Part shown: piece after piece, positions 35,483 to 43,795 of the stretch | Position numbering within the stretch: position 1 is the stretch's first letter | Layout: each line of letters starts with the position of its first letter | NCBI GenBank assembly: GCA_030145275.1 | Contig: JAQYVV010000004.1 | Location: 62,001-126,000 of the forward strand | DNA length: 64,000 bases | Source of the DNA: Desulfurivibrionaceae bacterium | GTDB taxonomy: Bacteria > Desulfobacterota > Desulfobulbia > Desulfobulbales > VMSU01 | Direction of reading: 5' to 3' | Notes under the pieces: model-generated | What the model was told of the DNA's origin: nothing | Databases searched by the model: none | The model's input: only the letters and a program-made list of their open reading frames with translations | Translations under genes and position numbers: made by a program

Positions 35483-35654
35483 TTTTTCCCCTGGAGTGAT
35501 GGTTACTTTTTATTGGTGCAAATATACCATAAAATAAAACCACTCACAATGAACCGGTTCTCTGGCTAATTTTTTGAGTTTGTAATCCCTTTAGTGCCTT
35601 ATAACTGAAATCCTGTCACAAAAAACGAGAATTCCAAAAAAGAACTATGCTCCC

Positions 35655-35730
35655 AATATGTTGCAGACCACTGTTAAGGCACTTATTTCCGGTTTATCCG
35701 GATTAGTCCGGTGGACCTGAACGGCCCACA
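35655..35730. repeat. Third intergenic repeat family, second copy
   Basis: AATATGTTGCAGACCACTGT followed by TAAGGCACTTATTTCCGG and TTTATCCGGATTAGTCCGG corresponds to 32360-32460, which is longer and more decayed. Short hairpin possible (TCCGG...CCGGA). It sits between the roadblock operon and the SH3/coiled-coil gene. Confidence 0.45.
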
Positions 35731-35741
35731 ACAATTCAGCT

Positions 35742-36068
35742 CTACTTTTCTACTAAATGCTCGATAAAAGAAGCTATGCTTACTGGCAGATCCTGGGCTC
35801 TGCATTCGGCCTTTTTGGTGACTGCCAGGTAATGCTTGCCGATCATAAAAATGAAGAAATCTTTATCATCTTCCTGGGCGAAGACCAGGTAGTTAAAATG
35901 TTGTTGGTTAATAAATCTACAGATCGAAGCGCAGCTAATAATCATTGAAGAAAGTATGATGTGGTTGTCCATATTATGTGACAGTAGTTGCCCTCCCTGA
36001 TCCAACAATATATATTGGTCAACCCCGTCAATATCTACTATTTTTTCTAAATCAGTAATGTTCGCCAT
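35742..36068 (-). CDS. Small roadblock/LC7-like protein
   Basis: 108 residues with the alternating helix-sheet pattern of roadblock/LC7 domains: ITDLEKIVDIDGVDQYILLD at the start, a central strand pair (HFNYLVFAQEDDKDFFIFMI) and a C-terminal helix. Roadblock proteins dimerise and regulate Ras-like GTPases such as MglA. Last of a five-gene operon; it starts 12 bases after the preceding gene. Sequence likeness to known roadblock proteins is modest, so the assignment leans on length, pattern and context. Confidence 0.65.
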   Translation of the reverse strand: MANITDLEKIVDIDGVDQYILLDQGGQLLSHNMDNHIILSSMIISCASICRFINQQHFNYLVFAQEDDKDFFIFMIGKHYLAVTKKAECRAQDLPVSIASFIEHLVEK

Positions 36069-36080
36069 ATCTTTTACGCC

Positions 36081-36686
36081 TTATATAAAAACTTGGAGAT
36101 TGTTTATGGCCTGATCAAACGAGGAGGCAACAGCAGGCTGCATTGGATAATTTTGGCAGAAAATGACAAGTATGGAGTTCGTGGTAATATGTCTGCAAAC
36201 TGCAACTTGATCGTCGAGAACCAAGTAGATCTCTTTTGTTTTTTTCAATATTTTATGACCAAAAGGGGAGCAGACAGAAAATGCTTTACCGATTTGCAGC
36301 ATGGACTGTTCAGTTAATTCCTCGTCGATATCATAAGCGATCAAGCCATCAGAAAAATGGTATATATAGGCCCCCCAAATATCCATTTTTACTGCTAATT
36401 TTTGGAATACTCTTTGGTATGGTTCTTCATGGGTGTTATGCTTGCGGCGTTTCGTTGACCTTAGGATGTTTTTGTTTGAAATACCAGTGTTATTGCTCTT
36501 TGTTTTCGGCTGAGTCGCATCTGCGGAGGTGTTTGCTGGGGAAGGGGGGACGGCTTGAACCTGTTTGCGAGGTTGATAGGTGTTGAGAAAATTACAGTCT
36601 GAACAACGGTATTGATTGTTTTCTGCTTTGACCTTATCTGGTTCAATTATGTTTCTTTCACCGCAGTCCTCACAAAAAACGAGCAT
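36081..36686 (-). CDS. Zinc-ribbon protein with roadblock-like C-terminal domain
   Basis: 201 residues: an N-terminal MJ0042-type zinc ribbon (FCEDCGERNII and YRCSDCNF), a low-complexity basic linker (about 45-90), then a roadblock-like domain (QKLAVKMDIWGAYIYHFSD to ILVIFCQNYP). Probably pairs with the adjacent roadblock proteins in controlling the MglA-like GTPase. Nine bases separate it from the scaffold gene and 12 from the next roadblock gene, so it is operonic. Function inferred only. Confidence 0.65.
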   Translation of the reverse strand: MLVFCEDCGERNIIEPDKVKAENNQYRCSDCNFLNTYQPRKQVQAVPPSPANTSADATQPKTKSNNTGISNKNILRSTKRRKHNTHEEPYQRVFQKLAVKMDIWGAYIYHFSDGLIAYDIDEELTEQSMLQIGKAFSVCSPFGHKILKKTKEIYLVLDDQVAVCRHITTNSILVIFCQNYPMQPAVASSFDQAINNLQVFI

Positions 36687-36695
36687 ACTTCTACC

Positions 36696-38753
36696 TTACG
36701 AGGCTAATCCAAGAATTTTCTTTATTTCTTTCTCTTTGGCGGCGAATTCAGTGACAGCAGGGTAGATTATACAGTTTTGGAATTCTATGTACTGATTAAG
36801 AGTTTCTTGTATGTTGTTGAGTATGTTACCGCCCTGGTCTAAATCACCAATGCCGCTTTTGGCCAGTTTCTCACAAGAGTTCAATAGTACTTTTAAGCAG
36901 TCAGGGTGAGCTATACTGCCAGCCTTTTCAATATAGAGAGTTATAGACTGAATAATCTGCAGTGAAATTTTTTGAGCAGGGCTCTGGAGAGAGTCCTGCA
37001 CACATTTTATTTCATCAGTTAAAGCAGCAATGTTCAACTGTTCAAGGTTTTCTGCGGATCTAACAACTTCCAAAAGGTTGGCTGTTAGGTTAGGTTGAAA
37101 ATCATCCTCTTCTTTTTGCTGTTCAGGGGATATTTCGTTCAGTGAAATGCCTGGTTCTGCCGCTACGCCAAAATCAAGGGTAGGGCTGTCTTCAGTAATA
37201 GAAGAAACTTCATCCTGAGGTACTGGTTCAACGGGAAGCGGCTCCACAGGGAGTGGCTCAACCCCGAGAGGTGTGACAGACTCCATTCCCTGATCAGGGT
37301 AAATGTCGGAACTTATTTGTCCTGGTGGCAGTGGCGCAGGAGAATCATCGCTGTGAAAATCACTGTCGGCAAAAGATTCATCTGCAAGAGGTACAACTTC
37401 TTCATCTAATACAATAGTATCATCTGTGTCATCAAGGGCAGGAAGAGGCGTAACCCCTTCTTGGGAGAATGTGAAATCCTCTGCTTCTGTGTCAGAAAGA
37501 GGTACAATTTCATTTGTATCGAAGGAAGAGGGTGATTCAAATGAATCCAAGGCAACACCTTGGTCATCCTCTGCAAAAAGGTCATCCAACCGGCCGTCCA
37601 CCTCGCCAGAATCAAGGGGGTGTTCTTGTGGGATAGGTTCAACTACATCAAAGTCATTATTATCTGCGAAAAGATCATTTAGACGGTTTTGAACTTCTGC
37701 TTCCGAACCGTCTTGGAGATGAGACATGTCGCTTATATCCGCAGCAGGTGGTTGTGCTGTTTCATCAGAGTCAAAACTTATGGGTTCGACGTAGCCGAAA
37801 TCCTCATTGTCAGGGCTTCCCTCTTCTTCATGAATAAAGGCAGGTAAGCTTGCCTCTACCTGGCTTGCAGGGGCCTCTTTGTCCTCTGTGTCAACAAAAG
37901 TCTCAGCAGGTGACGCCGGCTTAACAGCAATAATTTGTTTTTTTAACTGGGTGAATTTTTCAAGGTCACCCTGGATAAGTTTATGTTGTTCTTCAGGGTT
38001 AATGTCCTCAGAAAGGGCCATCTGCTCAAAATGTTGAAAGACTGTACTTAAAAGTTTTATGGAGTCGGGGTGAGAATCAAGTTTGTTTTTATTGATGTAG
38101 GTCCCGATGGCTCGCATCATTTGCAATAAAGTTAGGAAATTTTTGTCGGTTATCCAAATTTGTTCAAGTTTGCTTATTTCAATATCGAATTTCTGCATGG
38201 TTTGATCGGTGATCTGCCAATCAATTTCAAGCAGGATTGTTTTCAGGGCTGACAACAGAGATTCGTTTGCTTTTCCCTCAGATTCTGCCACCGCAGCAAG
38301 GGCAATTTTCTCTTTTAGTTTGTGAAATTTTTCAAGCTCTTCCTTGAGAATACCCTTTTCCTGTTCTTCCGTTATTTCATTGGTTAAAACGATTTTTTCA
38401 AAATTGTTGTAGACTGAATATAAAATTTTAATGGAGTCTGGGTGCGCGTCAGCCTTATGGGTTCGGAGGTATTTTCCTAGGGCTCTCAGGATACTCAGAA
38501 AAGAGACAACGGATTTGTCAGATTGCCATACATCGGAGAGCCGATCAATCTCAGTTATAAAGCTATCAGCTATATCATCGGTTATTTCCCAGTCGAGGGA
38601 AAGGATAATGGCCTTTAACTCTTTGATGGGAGAATCAACTTCATTAAAAGTACTTTTATTCTCCGACTCCTCTTCGTTAAAGGAAGAGTCTCCACCGCTG
38701 AAAAATTCACTGATATCAACAATGCCTGTGTCAAAAGTTTCGTTTGAACTCAA
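36696..38753 (-). CDS. Acidic three-repeat protein, possible GTPase scaffold
   Basis: 685 residues of unknown function. Two related helical repeats lie at about 43-150 and 163-270 (LDWEITDD / IDWQITDQ and HPDSIK at 104-109 and 228-233) and a third at about 570-680 (HPDCLK). Between them is an acidic, low-complexity stretch (about 290-555) with short internal duplications (RLNDLFADN/RLDDLFAED; VEPLPVEPLPVEP). No signal peptide or membrane helix, so cytoplasmic. Placed between the MglA-like GTPase (10 bases) and the zinc-ribbon gene (nine bases). I infer a scaffold or effector for the GTPase; no family name is known to me. Confidence 0.6.
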   Translation of the reverse strand: MSSNETFDTGIVDISEFFSGGDSSFNEEESENKSTFNEVDSPIKELKAIILSLDWEITDDIADSFITEIDRLSDVWQSDKSVVSFLSILRALGKYLRTHKADAHPDSIKILYSVYNNFEKIVLTNEITEEQEKGILKEELEKFHKLKEKIALAAVAESEGKANESLLSALKTILLEIDWQITDQTMQKFDIEISKLEQIWITDKNFLTLLQMMRAIGTYINKNKLDSHPDSIKLLSTVFQHFEQMALSEDINPEEQHKLIQGDLEKFTQLKKQIIAVKPASPAETFVDTEDKEAPASQVEASLPAFIHEEEGSPDNEDFGYVEPISFDSDETAQPPAADISDMSHLQDGSEAEVQNRLNDLFADNNDFDVVEPIPQEHPLDSGEVDGRLDDLFAEDDQGVALDSFESPSSFDTNEIVPLSDTEAEDFTFSQEGVTPLPALDDTDDTIVLDEEVVPLADESFADSDFHSDDSPAPLPPGQISSDIYPDQGMESVTPLGVEPLPVEPLPVEPVPQDEVSSITEDSPTLDFGVAAEPGISLNEISPEQQKEEDDFQPNLTANLLEVVRSAENLEQLNIAALTDEIKCVQDSLQSPAQKISLQIIQSITLYIEKAGSIAHPDCLKVLLNSCEKLAKSGIGDLDQGGNILNNIQETLNQYIEFQNCIIYPAVTEFAAKEKEIKKILGLAS

Positions 38754-38763
38754 GTGATCACCT

Positions 38764-39363
38764 CTACAGTAATTCGTTCTGAACTGAAACCATGGTTAAT
38801 GAAATGATTTTTTTTAAGGTAACAACCACGTTGCCCCCATTAATTGCGCTGGCCATAAAGGCAGGAGCCTTTATGCGACTGTTCAGGTCTCTTTGTAAAA
38901 CGTCAACGGGCAGGATAAGGTCTTTATCCATGTCCATTTTATTGTATTGCATGACGAAAGGAAGTTTATAAAGGTCAAGGTCATATGTTGCCAGGTTCTC
39001 AAAAAGTTGGTTGAGAGAATCAATGTTTTTTGCTCTCTGTTCTTTTTGAGCATCGGCAACAAAAACAATGCCATCGGCTCCTTTTAAAACAATGCGCCTG
39101 GTGGCATTGTACTTTACCTGACCAGGGACCGTATATAACTGTATCTTAACGTCGTACCCTTTTATTTTCCCCATATCAAAGGGGAGAAAGTCGAAAAAGA
39201 GAGTTCGGTCACCATGGGTTTTCAGGCTGACCATTTTTGATTTGATTCTCTCTTGGAAATTTCTATTTATAAATTCAAGATTTGTTGTTTTACCACCACG
39301 ACCAGTGCCGTAATAGACAATTTTTACTTGAACTTCCTTGTTTTTTACGTTTACAAAACCCAA
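38764..39363 (-). CDS. MglA-like Ras-family GTPase
   Basis: 199-residue small GTPase of the MglA group, which sets polarity in Myxococcus and other bacteria. Motifs: P loop YYGTGRGGKTTN near residue 18, switch region with LPFDMG, IQLYTVPGQVKYNATRR in the G3 position, and G4-type QYNKMD. As in MglA, the G3 aspartate is replaced (TVPGQ). Encoded 53 bases after the MglB-like roadblock gene, its usual partner and GTPase-activating protein. Confidence 0.9.
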   Translation of the reverse strand: MGFVNVKNKEVQVKIVYYGTGRGGKTTNLEFINRNFQERIKSKMVSLKTHGDRTLFFDFLPFDMGKIKGYDVKIQLYTVPGQVKYNATRRIVLKGADGIVFVADAQKEQRAKNIDSLNQLFENLATYDLDLYKLPFVMQYNKMDMDKDLILPVDVLQRDLNSRIKAPAFMASAINGGNVVVTLKKIISLTMVSVQNELL

Positions 39364-39416
39364 AACTGCGACCTCCGAGAAAGTATGAGAAAAAGTCGGG
39401 ACAATATTAGAATGTG

Positions 39417-39833
39417 TCAGGATTGGTCAATTTTTTGGCTACCACGACAGATTCTCTTAATTTTCTCTACTACTTCAGTAACTTTGAGCCGCAGGAAACC
39501 AAGCGAAATTTCTTTGCTGAAGATATTAACTAGAAGCAAATCTTCATTGACCTTGCAGAACTGTATGCTGCTGTTTTCTCCTTTGTGAAAAAGAAGGGAA
39601 AACTCTTCCTCGTCAATAAGTTGTGCCATTGCGTCCACAGAGGCATAATTACCAGCGGCAAGAGCAGCAAACGCGTAAGTATCGTAGCTTTTCGTGCCGT
39701 TGTCAGCTTTTGCGATGGTATTACCTGCTGTGTCAAGCAATATGGTGCATATCACCCCAATATCGACGAGCTCCTTCTGCAGAGTGTTTTCAATATCTTC
39801 AAGTTGTTCCGTGGTCTCGATGCCATGATTCAT
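39417..39833 (-). CDS. Roadblock/LC7 protein (MglB-like GTPase partner)
   Basis: 138 residues in a roadblock/LC7 fold: LEDIENTLQKELVDIGVI helix, LLDTAGNTIA, LAAGNYASVDAMAQLI and HKGENSSIQFCKVNEDLLLV. Known MglB proteins are GTPase-activating partners for MglA. First gene of the five-gene operon; a 107-bp palindrome (39945-40051) separates it from the M50 gene upstream. Confidence 0.88.
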   Translation of the reverse strand: MNHGIETTEQLEDIENTLQKELVDIGVICTILLDTAGNTIAKADNGTKSYDTYAFAALAAGNYASVDAMAQLIDEEEFSLLFHKGENSSIQFCKVNEDLLLVNIFSKEISLGFLRLKVTEVVEKIKRICRGSQKIDQS

Positions 39834-39944
39834 TAAAACACCTCATATAAGTTAAAAAGGTACTATATGTGTTTTCGTTACCTCGACTTATAACCAAAAG
39901 CAAGCATAATATTGCATTATCATAGCATTTATTTATGGTTATAG

Positions 39945-40051
39945 GAAACTATTCGGCAGCACCCCACAGGAAGGCGAACAGGCCAACCAGCATACCGACG
40001 TATAGCAGAACGGCCTGTTCTCCTCCCTGTGACGCGCTGTCAAACAGTTTC
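39945..40051. repeat. 107-bp intergenic palindrome, GAAAC-tip
   Basis: Left arm GAAACTATTCGGCAGCACCC, right arm read backwards GAAACTGTTTGACAGCGCGT; both continue CACAGG and GAACAGGCC. Immediately after comes AGCCTGGAG, the first bases of the tail in the 152-bp elements, linking the two sub-types. It falls 25 bases after the M50 gene and 111 bases before the roadblock operon, so it may end the export operon. Confidence 0.8.
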
Positions 40052-40076
40052 AGCCTGGAGGATTTAGCTATTTTTT

Positions 40077-42224
40077 TTAGAAGCTGCTTTCTCGGATCAG
40101 CAATGTAATGATTTGGGGCCATATTTTCTGGAAAATATTTTTGGCGGGCCCATTCATTCTGACAGTACCTGGAAGAACCCGATTCACATCAGGTCCTTGA
40201 TCTACCGGAAGAAGGGAGAGCCGGTAATACCCTTCACGTGGGATTAAGCTTCCATCCTGCCCAACCTGAACAGGGATGTCTCCGCCATATGTTGAGGCGT
40301 AATATTCTTCAGGAAGAACCTTTGTGTCGAGCATGTCTACATCTTTTATGCGGATATCAAAAGGAGAAAATTTTTCTGAGGCGGGGTAGAACCTTCCAAA
40401 AGTTCCCTTGCCGATATCCTGCAGGTCTTTTTCGTGAACAAATCCTTCCACATGGCTTGTTGAATCATCCACCATCATGAAAAGTCGATCATTTTCATTG
40501 ACCCAACTTGTATCTTTTACACTATTTAACATAATAATTCGCCCTGAGATGGGTGCCAGGACGGTTAGTTTCTTAAGTTGTTCTACATAACCATTTAGGG
40601 CAGTCAATTTCTCTATAAGTCTTTTTTGCAAAACATTTACGGTTTCAGAATCATCTTCAGAAAAATCGATGCGGTCCAATTGCTGCTGTAAGATATCGAC
40701 TTCTATTTTGCCTTGCTTTACCTGGAATGGCAGAAGAGGAGAGTAGAGTTGAAAAAGGGGCTCTCCCTCCTTTTTATAATCGTTGTGTGCAACATACATT
40801 GCTTTTAGTTGACCACTTTTGGGGGGATAAACATATGTTTGAAAAGACGCTTGGTAGAGAGCGGGGATGGATATGGTCGTTGGCCATGGAAAGATGCTGA
40901 TAAAGAGTAAAATGAGCAAGAAAAAACAACTTGAAAAAAGATGTGGGTTCAAGGTTATCTTCTTGCGAATCCCCCACCATGCTTTTACTTCACGTACAAT
41001 CGGCATGGTGATGAACATGGTTATTTCAAGGGCCATTAAGAAAATGCCAAGCAGTTTAAATGTATAATGATAAATGAGCAGGGCAATGCCCAAAAACAGA
41101 AAAAAGCGATACAACCATGTGCCATAAGCGTAAATGATAAGGGTGTTTTTCTTCCAGGGAGGTAAGTTTTCAGGGCACTCATCTTTCAGTCCGAACATGG
41201 TTTTTCGCAAACGCCATTTGGCAAGGAGAAAAGACCTTTCCTGCATATTGGCAATATCCAGGAGGTCGGAGAAGATATAATAACCGTCAAAGCGCATAAA
41301 GGGGTTGATGTTAACAGTCAGGGTGACCAGCCATGTTGTGGAGGCTAGAAGAAAAAAAGCACTTTTTAAAGGGCCTTCGGGTAAAAAATTCCAGATAAAC
41401 AGGGAGCCGATTGCAATAACTAGCTCCATCAGGATACCGGAACTGCTTATCAATAATCGATTTTTTCTACAGGGGAGTCGCCAGGCATCAGAAGTGTCGG
41501 TGTACAACATGGGCCAAAATAGCAGAAAAGCAACCCCCATGCTCGGGATTCTCAGTCCAAATCGTTTAGCAGCATATGCGTGGCCCATTTCGTGAAAAGC
41601 CTTTGTGACTGTGAGAGCGGCGGCGTAGAAGATGACCCCTTTAAGGGAAAAAAAGAAAAGAAAGGTCTCTTGAAATGAGTCCCACTGTTTGGAGGTAAGG
41701 TAGAAACCTGATAGGGCCAGGAGGAGTATCGACCACCAGAAAAGGGGGGAAAAGAAAAAACGAAAAAAGGGCATGGTGGCGGTTAGAAAATCATCAGGCC
41801 GCCAGAGTGGAATTTTGAAAAAAAGGTAGTTGCGTAGTATTCTTGAAACTATTTTTTGCCTGGATTGTCCTTCATGCTGTTTTACAAGGTGACTGTGATC
41901 GTTGTTTTCCAGGAGATTGTTTTGCAGTAAAAAACGGCACAGCGCCTCAATTTGTTCAGGTCCGACTTTTAGGGTCGTCTCATTTTTGATTTTGTTTACA
42001 ATGCTGTCAGGGTCTCCTTCCTGCCAGCGAGACAATATTTCAAACTCCAGCCAACCTATGCGAAAATATTTTTGTCGTACGGTATCGCAAATTGTCCAGG
42101 AAGGCGAGCCGTCATCTAAATTGGCGGCTTTAAGCAATTGCAAATCCTCACGCAGATTCGGTAGTTTTTGCCTATCTTTTTTGGGTTCTGCTGTTGTTTT
42201 TAAAGAGGAGAGGACAGATTCCAT
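40077..42224 (-). CDS. M50 metalloprotease fused to HlyD-like domain
   Basis: 715-residue membrane protein. The N-terminal 110 residues resemble a PqqD-type winged-helix region; a site-2-protease-like membrane core follows with HEMGH (in FHEMGHAYAAKRFG) and the second motif NINPFMRFDG; the C-terminal third is a membrane-fusion (HlyD-like) region with a lipoyl/barrel half (LAPISGRIIM) and no long coiled coil. Family members are annotated as peptide zinc metalloproteases coupled to efflux adaptors. It is the last gene of the adhesin export cluster, six bases after the GAF-HlyD gene. It may cleave or energise export of the giant protein; this is inference. Confidence 0.85.
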   Translation of the reverse strand: MESVLSSLKTTAEPKKDRQKLPNLREDLQLLKAANLDDGSPSWTICDTVRQKYFRIGWLEFEILSRWQEGDPDSIVNKIKNETTLKVGPEQIEALCRFLLQNNLLENNDHSHLVKQHEGQSRQKIVSRILRNYLFFKIPLWRPDDFLTATMPFFRFFFSPLFWWSILLLALSGFYLTSKQWDSFQETFLFFFSLKGVIFYAAALTVTKAFHEMGHAYAAKRFGLRIPSMGVAFLLFWPMLYTDTSDAWRLPCRKNRLLISSSGILMELVIAIGSLFIWNFLPEGPLKSAFFLLASTTWLVTLTVNINPFMRFDGYYIFSDLLDIANMQERSFLLAKWRLRKTMFGLKDECPENLPPWKKNTLIIYAYGTWLYRFFLFLGIALLIYHYTFKLLGIFLMALEITMFITMPIVREVKAWWGIRKKITLNPHLFSSCFFLLILLFISIFPWPTTISIPALYQASFQTYVYPPKSGQLKAMYVAHNDYKKEGEPLFQLYSPLLPFQVKQGKIEVDILQQQLDRIDFSEDDSETVNVLQKRLIEKLTALNGYVEQLKKLTVLAPISGRIIMLNSVKDTSWVNENDRLFMMVDDSTSHVEGFVHEKDLQDIGKGTFGRFYPASEKFSPFDIRIKDVDMLDTKVLPEEYYASTYGGDIPVQVGQDGSLIPREGYYRLSLLPVDQGPDVNRVLPGTVRMNGPAKNIFQKIWPQIITLLIRESSF

Positions 42225-42230
42225 ACGCGA

Positions 42231-43595
42231 CTACAGCCCTAAGAATTGTCGTATTCCGGCAAGGGGGCGCCTGAAAAGATAATAGTATAGGGGGACCTGG
42301 TTACCGAATATTTTTGCGGTTCCGCGTAGGCCAATTCTCAGCGGTTCTTCTGATGAGATGCGGGCTTTTACGAGAAAGGCGAGGATGTTTTCTTCGGTGA
42401 TTTCTGCTTCGTAACTGGTTTGCCTTATTGTTCCGGTAATTTCAATGTTAGGGGCAACATTAAGAAACAAACGTACTTTTGTGCCAGGATCTAGGTTTAT
42501 GGCATTATCTACCGGCACATGGATCTCTATCTCATGTTGGAATGGATCTGCCAAAGTCAGGATTTTCTCGCCAATGACAACGGGTTTGCCAACAAGGTTG
42601 TTTATGTCATTGAAAAGAACAATTCCACTCCTTGCTGCTTGAACTTCAACAAAAGAGAGTTCTTCGGAGGCAAAATCGACTTCGGCCTGCTTCCTTTCAA
42701 TTTTTGCTTTGAGTAAGTCTGTGTTAGATCCTTTATCTGTATGGAGGAGTGATTTCTGCCGACTATTTTTATACTCTGCCTGAATAACATCCAGCGCCTT
42801 GGCCGCAACATTATGTCGATTACGCAGTTCGGTATCATCAAGGGTGAAGAGAGGGTCGCCTTCCTTTATTTCCTGGTTCGGCTGGACATGGACCTTTTTA
42901 ATCACACCCTTTAAGGGAGACGAGACAACAAATGGGTCGATGGGGCTGATCTTTGCGGGGGCCAGAACTGAAAGGTGAACAGGTAGGAAGAGAACAATGG
43001 CTAGAAGAACAAAAAAGATAATTTTTACCAGGGCCTTGCCTAAATGGAATTCAAAATGAGGGTTCCACCAGCGAGGTTTAACTTTTAAGGCATGGAGGCT
43101 GTAGGCATAAGATGTACAAAGTTGATTGAGCAGGCCAAGTTCTGCTTCCTGCCACGGCTGGTCCCGGCTAAGCCAAAGGCCGCCCAAAAGTTTGCCATTT
43201 ATGTGCATCGGGCACCACACCCCTGCGGCGCTAGACCATTCCGCCCAGCCAGTCTGAAGTTTTTTCGGGAGGTTGTCTGCTGAGATTATTTGAGGGGTAT
43301 CCCCTGAAAGTTTTTTCAGGAATTTTGTGCCCATGTTCTTAAGCCATCGAACATGCGGGGCGTTTTTTTCGAAATTTGGGACCCCGGAGATGTTTCGTAA
43401 AGAAAGTTTTTTTGACCTTCTGAGGAAGAAGGAGGCTTGGTGATAATCGAGCAGGCGCCTGGTTTCGTTTGTTACGAAAAAGCCGAACTCCTGTATAGTT
43501 TCTACCTGCCGGCTTTTGTTTTCCAGTTGAACAAGGGAGCTGAGGCCCATGACCTGCTGCCTTAATTCATCCGAGATGTTTTTTTCATCAGACAT
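42231..43595 (-). CDS. GAF-like / HlyD fusion adaptor
   Basis: 454 residues. Residues about 1-165 resemble a GAF sensor domain (FFVTNETRRLLDYHQASFFL, then VWCPMHINGKLLGGLWLSRD), and then a membrane helix (IIFFVLLAIVLFLPVHL, about 195-212) leads to a periplasmic HlyD adaptor with two lipoyl halves (SSPLKGVIKKVHVQPNQEI and AARSGIVLFNDIN) around a coiled coil, and a beta-barrel. So a cytoplasmic sensor would be joined to a periplasmic export adaptor. Six bases separate it from the M50 gene; a palindromic repeat separates it from the short HlyD gene. Confidence 0.8.
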   Translation of the reverse strand: MSDEKNISDELRQQVMGLSSLVQLENKSRQVETIQEFGFFVTNETRRLLDYHQASFFLRRSKKLSLRNISGVPNFEKNAPHVRWLKNMGTKFLKKLSGDTPQIISADNLPKKLQTGWAEWSSAAGVWCPMHINGKLLGGLWLSRDQPWQEAELGLLNQLCTSYAYSLHALKVKPRWWNPHFEFHLGKALVKIIFFVLLAIVLFLPVHLSVLAPAKISPIDPFVVSSPLKGVIKKVHVQPNQEIKEGDPLFTLDDTELRNRHNVAAKALDVIQAEYKNSRQKSLLHTDKGSNTDLLKAKIERKQAEVDFASEELSFVEVQAARSGIVLFNDINNLVGKPVVIGEKILTLADPFQHEIEIHVPVDNAINLDPGTKVRLFLNVAPNIEITGTIRQTSYEAEITEENILAFLVKARISSEEPLRIGLRGTAKIFGNQVPLYYYLFRRPLAGIRQFLGL

Positions 43596-43637
43596 TTTTA
43601 TGAACGAATGGAGTATGTGCTTTCATGTGAATATTTA

Positions 43638-43790
43638 GTAACTATTTAGCTGCACTCCATCTTCGCCCATTTAGGTCTTCTCGAATAGCACAAGTATGCT
43701 TCGAAGCCCTAAATGAACGAATATGAAGCACATCTGAACAGTTACAGCCTGGAGTTAAGGGTAATTTCCAGCCTACGCTGAATAATATAC
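43638..43790 (+). repeat. 153-bp GTAAC-tip palindromic element, copy 3
   Basis: Nearly base-for-base the same as 25127-25278, with GTAACTATTTAG for the left tip and CTGAATAATATAC at the right end. It sits inside the export cluster, between two HlyD-type genes read from the minus strand. Confidence 0.85.
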
Positions 43791-43795
43791 AATAT

